Assembly (NCBI GenBank): GCA_013334735.1 | Contig: JAAXXA010000125.1 | Location: forward strand, 1-7,632 | Length of the DNA stretch: 7,632 nt | Reading direction: 5' to 3' | Source: Bacteroidota bacterium | GTDB lineage: Bacteria > Bacteroidota > Bacteroidia > Bacteroidales > CG2-30-32-10 | Part shown: piece after piece, positions 4,151 through 7,632 of the stretch | Numbering within the stretch: the first letter of the stretch is position 1 | How the letters are laid out: each line of letters starts with the position of its first letter | Notes under the pieces: generated by a model | Databases searched by the model: none | What the model saw: the letters and a program-made list of their open reading frames with translations, nothing else | Told to the model about the DNA's origin: nothing | Made by a program: the position numbers and the translations under genes

Positions 4151-6670
4151 TTATGGCACATAGCTTATAATTACAATACCAGAACCACCGACTCCTCCAC
4201 CACCGCTTGCACACCCATTACAAGGTCCGGAACCGCCTCCACCACCGCCACTACCAGTATTAGCTGCTCCTGCTCCCCCAGTGGTATTATTTCCTCCTGC
4301 TCCTCCGCCGCCTGAGCCTCCGGGTCCATATAAGCCGGTACCACAATAACAAGGTGTTGAAATTCCGGGTCCACCGCCACCGCCACCTGCCCTGGTTACT
4401 GCCGCTCCGCTTATAGTACTCGATAATCCATTTCCTCCAACGCCTCCACCACTACTATTCCCGTTACCACCAACAACTCCGGCTCCGCCACCAGCGCCGC
4501 CGGCATTCATCCCTCCGGAAATACCACCATTGTGACCCTGCCCGCTTGTTCCCAAGCCAACAGAAGGTCCGCCATTATCTGCATTACCTCCACCAGATCC
4601 GCCGTCTTTTCCTGTTGATTGCGTTCCCCTGCCAGCGCCACCGCCACCACCAAGTGACGTAATTCCAAAGGCAGAACTATTAGAGCCATTTGAACCGGCT
4701 GTTCCGTTACTACATGTGGAACATCCGCCACTACCGCCACTACCGCCGCCTCCAACAGTAATTGGATATGCCTGAACAGTAGCTGTAACAGATAAATTTT
4801 CCTGATATCCTCCGGCTCCGCCGCCACCACCACCTGTAGCATCTGCGCCACCGCCGCCACCGCCGCCGCCAATAACGAGTACTTGTAAAGTACTGTAGCA
4901 GGGATTTGATGTTATGGTAAAGGTTCCTGATGCTGTAAAAGTGTGAATTCTACGACCATCTACATTGGTTATAGTGCCACCTGTAGCTGCAATACCCGCG
5001 CTATTAATAGTAATACCGCTTGTTGCTGTTACTATTCCACAACCGCCTGATGCAGCTATTGTATTTGTTACTGTATAGGTACCGGGAGTACTTGAGGTTA
5101 AATTTACCTGACCTGTTGAGGTACTCACGAATACCAAACCTGTTGTTGAAGAAAATGTTCCTGCTAATCCTCCTCCACTAAATGTTGGAGATGGGTTTGA
5201 TGCATTTGAACAATACGGAGTACTTGTATAACTAAAGGTAGCTACTGGTAAAGGTGTTACTGTTACCAAAGCTGTTGATGAATTAGCGGAATTACACACA
5301 CCACTTGTTACTAGAGCTCTGTAATATATTGATGATGTAAGGTTAGGTGTTGTATATGTTGCAGAAGTACTGCCAGTACCGCCTGATACATTTGCCCAAC
5401 CCGAAGTCCCATCTGCTGATTGTTGCCATTGTATAGTACCTGTATAATCAGTCAGAGTTATTGTAGTACTACTATCCGTGCATACAGCCGATTCTGTTGC
5501 AGTTGCTGTACCGCCTAATGAAACAGGATCAACTGTTACTAAAGCTGTAGATGAATAATCGGAATTACAAACACTATTTGTTACCTGCGCTCTGTAATAC
5601 GTTGATGATGTAAGGTTAGGTGTTGTATATGTTGCAGAAGTACTGCCAGTACCACCTGATACATTTGCCCAGCCAGAAGTCCCGTTCGCCGATTGCTGCC
5701 ATTGTATATTGCCTGTATTTCCTGCAAGAGTTATTGTAGTGCTGTTGCCGGAACATAATGTTGATGCTGTTGCTGTTGCAGTACCACCAACCGAAACAGG
5801 GCTGACTGTTAATGTAGCCAAACCATCGGAAGTTGTACTAGTGCAGGTTCCACTAACAATACATCTGTATTTGTATGCATCAATACCTAAGGGAGGATTT
5901 GTTATGGTTAAGGTAGCAGTAGTAACATTTGAATAAACACCGGCATTAGCCAAATTATTCCAACTGCTAATATATTCCTGCCACTGGTAAGTTAAGCCAC
6001 CTGTAGCTGTTACAGTATAGGTTATATCACCACTTCCTAAACAAGTGGTTGCTGATAGCGGTTGAGCGGTAATATTAGGTGCAGTAGAATTAACGTCAAT
6101 AGGATAAACAGCCGAAACCGTACCATTTCCACAAGCATTTGCGGCTATTACAGTTAGGTTACCGGATGTGGCAGCTAATGAAAAGTAAACAATTACCGCA
6201 TTTGTAGAGCCAATTATTACCGCTCCTGCGCCGGAATAAGTCCATATATAGCTTGTGGCTCTTGCGATTGCAGGCACAGAATATAAAACCGCATTTTGTC
6301 CGGGGCAAACAGTAGATGTACCACTTATGCTTCCTGCTGCAGCTGGCGCGCTTGAGCATAAGCAAGTTAATGGTTGCCATACGCTGCCAAAATATGCCTC
6401 AAAACAATTATTAGTAGTATTAAATATCTGAAGTCCTTCGGCGGGAACACAGGAACATTTATATGCAATACTATCCCTTTGTAAAGTGGTTAGCCGAGGG
6501 ATAAGCATTCCCTGATTTGTAGCGCTAATATCAAGCATTGCCGAATTATCGGCAGCATTGCCGGTTGAGTTTATGGCTATGCCTCCAACCTGCGCAAAAC
6601 AGTTAAATCTGATAATGAACAAAACAAATATAAAGATTCTCATTATAAATAATTTTCTTTTTTTTGTCAT
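4151..6670 (-). CDS. Secreted multi-domain protein with Ig/PKD-like repeats and C-terminal glycine-rich domain
   Basis: An 839-residue exported protein, counted from the ATG at 6668-6670. Residues 1-26 (MTKKRK... FIFVLFII.. CFA) are a signal peptide, probably cut before QVGG. Next come a Bacteroidota N-terminal segment (AMLDISATNQGMLIPRLTTLQRDSI, ending NCFEAYFGSVWQP; about 44-100), a PKD-like domain (about 108-195), an Ig-like domain (about 198-290), two near-identical 91-residue Ig-like units (292-382 and 383-473), and another Ig-like unit (474-560). The tail, about 568-839, is a glycine-rich domain opening with HTFTASGTF and LQVLVIGGGGGGGG and closing GGSGIVIISY, the pattern of the Gly_rich_2-type domain also seen in phage tail-fibre adhesins. 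Cysteine pairs (CSTC, CYC, CNGC) dot the glycine-rich part. No T9SS C-terminal sorting domain or lipobox is seen. The frame is open back to a TTG at 6700, but that codon overlaps the promoter. An adhesive or structural surface role is inferred; the partner is unknown. Confidence 0.88.
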   Translation of the reverse strand: MTKKRKLFIMRIFIFVLFIIRFNCFAQVGGIAINSTGNAADNSAMLDISATNQGMLIPRLTTLQRDSIAYKCSCVPAEGLQIFNTTNNCFEAYFGSVWQPLTCLCSSAPAAAGSISGTSTVCPGQNAVLYSVPAIARATSYIWTYSGAGAVIIGSTNAVIVYFSLAATSGNLTVIAANACGNGTVSAVYPIDVNSTAPNITAQPLSATTCLGSGDITYTVTATGGLTYQWQEYISSWNNLANAGVYSNVTTATLTITNPPLGIDAYKYRCIVSGTCTSTTSDGLATLTVSPVSVGGTATATASTLCSGNSTTITLAGNTGNIQWQQSANGTSGWANVSGGTGSTSATYTTPNLTSSTYYRAQVTNSVCNSDYSSTALVTVDPVSLGGTATATESAVCTDSSTTITLTDYTGTIQWQQSADGTSGWANVSGGTGSTSATYTTPNLTSSIYYRALVTSGVCNSANSSTALVTVTPLPVATFSYTSTPYCSNASNPSPTFSGGGLAGTFSSTTGLVFVSTSTGQVNLTSSTPGTYTVTNTIAASGGCGIVTATSGITINSAGIAATGGTITNVDGRRIHTFTASGTFTITSNPCYSTLQVLVIGGGGGGGGADATGGGGGGAGGYQENLSVTATVQAYPITVGGGGSGGSGGCSTCSNGTAGSNGSNSSAFGITSLGGGGGAGRGTQSTGKDGGSGGGNADNGGPSVGLGTSGQGHNGGISGGMNAGGAGGGAGVVGGNGNSSGGGVGGNGLSSTISGAAVTRAGGGGGGPGISTPCYCGTGLYGPGGSGGGGAGGNNTTGGAGAANTGSGGGGGGSGPCNGCASGGGGVGGSGIVIISYVP
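5252..5797 (-). repeat. Tandem 273-bp repeat encoding two Ig-like units
   Basis: The two in-frame units, 5525-5797 (first in the protein) and 5252-5524, each encode 91 residues starting GGTATAT and ending LVTV.P. The central part is most alike: 5318-5437 and 5591-5710 differ at roughly 10 of 120 bases and share IQWQQSA.GTSGWANVSGG and TSATYTTPNLTSS. The flanks are clearly more diverged. This points to duplication followed by local gene conversion or selection on the core. Confidence 0.88.
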
Positions 6671-6697
6671 AAATATATGCTTATTGGATATTAATAA

Positions 6698-6730
6698 CAA
6701 ATATACTGAAAATTATTGCTAAAAAACAAA
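6698..6730 (-). promoter_or_regulatory. Promoter of the Ig/glycine-rich protein gene
   Basis: On the minus strand, TTTG (6727-6730), a 21-bp spacer and TATATTTG (6698-6705) match the Bacteroidota consensus. Transcription should begin near 6692-6694, giving a leader of about 22-25 bases before the ATG at 6670. This rules out the upstream TTG (6698-6700), which is part of the -7 box. The rest of the gap up to 6885 is AT-rich, with no gene and no convincing terminator for the upstream gene. Confidence 0.75.
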
Positions 6731-6885
6731 TTTTTTGTTTGTAAACTAGGACAAATGCGTTTAATTTGTTATTATTTTTTTCACGTCAACAAATATGTTT
6801 TCTTAATGCAATACCATATTTAAAGATTTACACTATTTGTTACCCTGTGAAGCCAAAGCTGCTTTTTTACCATCGCTACAACCCT

Positions 6886-7632
6886 TTAGTTAAGATAGCT
6901 TATAATTACAATACCCGAACCACCAACACCACCACTACAACTGCTACCGGCACCACCGCCACCGCCTGTATTAACCGCACCGTTTGTGCAAGTATTTGAT
7001 GTCCCACCTTGCCCGTTTCCGCCTCCACCCAAACCACCATTCCCACCAGCACCATTAACATCGGTACCACCGCCACCTCCTCCAGCATAATACATAGAAC
7101 TTCCACTAATTGAGTAAGGTAAACCATTCCCACCATTCCCGCCTCGAGTATTGGAAACACCATTTGAACCGGCGCCACCAGCGCCGCCACCACCACCACC
7201 ACCATCAGATGTACCAACGTATCCGTAGCCGCCATTATATCCTTGACCAGATGTTCCTGCCCCACCGCTATTAGTGTTGCCTCTTCCACTACCACCACCT
7301 CCAGAGCCACCAACTCCTCCTGTACGCGTATAGCTCATATCTCCTCCAGCGCCACCACCTATTGCAGTAGAAGCGCCAAATACAGAATTATTACCTTGTG
7401 TGTTTCTAGCTCCCCCACTACCAATAGTTACGTTAATCGCCTGTCCGCCAGTAACAGAATAAAGCGCATTGTAAATCAAACCACCAGCGCCACCACCACC
7501 ATCTCCAGGTCCATTACCACCACCACCACCACCACCGGCAACAACAAGATATTCTACATTACCACTACAGTAAGGAGTAAATGTTCCACTTGAAGTAAAG
7601 GTATGAATATGATGACCATTAACAAAAGTGAT
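6886..7632 (-). CDS. Glycine-rich domain protein, 5' end outside the window
   Basis: The frame stays open from the stop TAA (6886-6888) to the window edge, 248 codons, so the N-terminus is missing. The TTG or ATG codons inside it are not starts, because the family homology continues upstream of them. The visible part is almost exactly one glycine-rich domain: ITFVNGHHIHTFTSSGTF, VEYLVVAGGGGGGG, then GTSGQGYNGG, SGSSMYYAGGGGGG, and the end GGSGIVIISYLN. Each of these has a counterpart in the C-terminal domain of the neighbouring gene (VDGRRIHTFTASGTF, LQVLVIGGGG, GTSGQGHNGG, GGSGIVIISYVP), so the two are paralogues. By analogy the missing part should hold a signal peptide and possibly Ig-like repeats, but that cannot be seen. 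The two genes are on one strand, 215 bases apart, with a promoter between them. A surface or secreted role is inferred. Confidence 0.87.
   Translation of the reverse strand: MTFVNGHHIHTFTSSGTFTPYCSGNVEYLVVAGGGGGGGNGPGDGGGGAGGLIYNALYSVTGGQAINVTIGSGGARNTQGNNSVFGASTAIGGGAGGDMSYTRTGGVGGSGGGGSGRGNTNSGGAGTSGQGYNGGYGYVGTSDGGGGGGGAGGAGSNGVSNTRGGNGGNGLPYSISGSSMYYAGGGGGGTDVNGAGGNGGLGGGGNGQGGTSNTCTNGAVNTGGGGGAGSSCSGGVGGSGIVIISYLN

Noticed and set aside
4171..4872. Additional minus-strand open frames inside the glycine-rich gene (Val/Ala-rich products)
   Set aside because: GGN-rich DNA stays open in several frames; the products are compositional artefacts of the glycine-coding frame.
5709..6380. Short open frames on either strand inside the Ig-like region
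   Set aside because: They are out-of-frame or antisense readings of the secreted-protein gene, without family features or start signals.
6720..6745. A-run/T-run hairpin as terminator of the upstream glycine-rich gene
   Set aside because: AAAAAA-CAAA-TTTTTT is pure AT, overlaps the -33 element of the next promoter and lacks a GC stem.
6886..7479. Starting the partial glycine-rich gene at TTG 7479
   Set aside because: The same frame continues upstream to 7632 and encodes the conserved HTFTSSGTF and LVVAGGGG start of the domain, so the true start is outside the window.
6766..7593. Open frames rich in Thr/Ser (plus strand) or Val (minus strand) over the partial glycine-rich gene
   Set aside because: These are the antisense and shifted readings of GGN codons; the frame with the conserved domain ends runs to the window edge.

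Overview
The window looks like chromosomal DNA of a member of the phylum Bacteroidota. Three observations point there. Upstream of the genes there are good matches to the Bacteroidota sigma-factor promoter (TTTG, 19-21 bp, TANNTTTG), and Shine-Dalgarno sequences are absent. The tRNA has no encoded CCA. The secreted proteins carry Bacteroidota-style N-termini (signal peptide ending FAQ, then an 'AMLDIS..NQGMLIPRLTT' segment) and Ig-like repeats. Non-coding DNA is AT-rich.

Layout. (1) 49-168: tRNA-Gln(UUG) and a strong hairpin that can end transcription in both directions. (2) 212-1806, minus strand: an AAA_14/DUF4143 ATPase whose promoter is overlaid by two tandem palindromic 23-bp repeats, and upstream of it a truncated ORF6N-domain gene. 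(3) 1807-2448: an intergenic accessory or decay zone. It holds a composite of short inverted repeats (four copies of an 18-bp motif in alternating orientation) and a decayed WYL-type regulator N-terminus with one nonsense codon and one frameshift. (4) 2449-4110, plus strand: glutamine-dependent NAD+ synthetase nadE, with a promoter placed so that its mRNA is probably leaderless. (5) 4151-6670 and 6886-7632 (cut by the window edge), minus strand: two related secreted proteins ending in a long glycine-rich domain. The first also has several Ig/PKD-like domains, two of which are near-identical tandem copies.

The genes do not form one pathway. nadE is housekeeping, tRNA-Gln is housekeeping, and the 212-2410 segment is a patch of mobile or accessory remnants between them. 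The glycine-rich pair is a surface or secreted adhesin-like locus, with each gene probably transcribed separately (a promoter for the first lies in the gap between them). I found no convincing complete new defence or mobile system. The parts most worth a second look are the palindromic operator pair over the ATPase promoter, the alternating repeat composite, the glycine-rich protein pair, and the simple-sequence insertion in the NadE linker.
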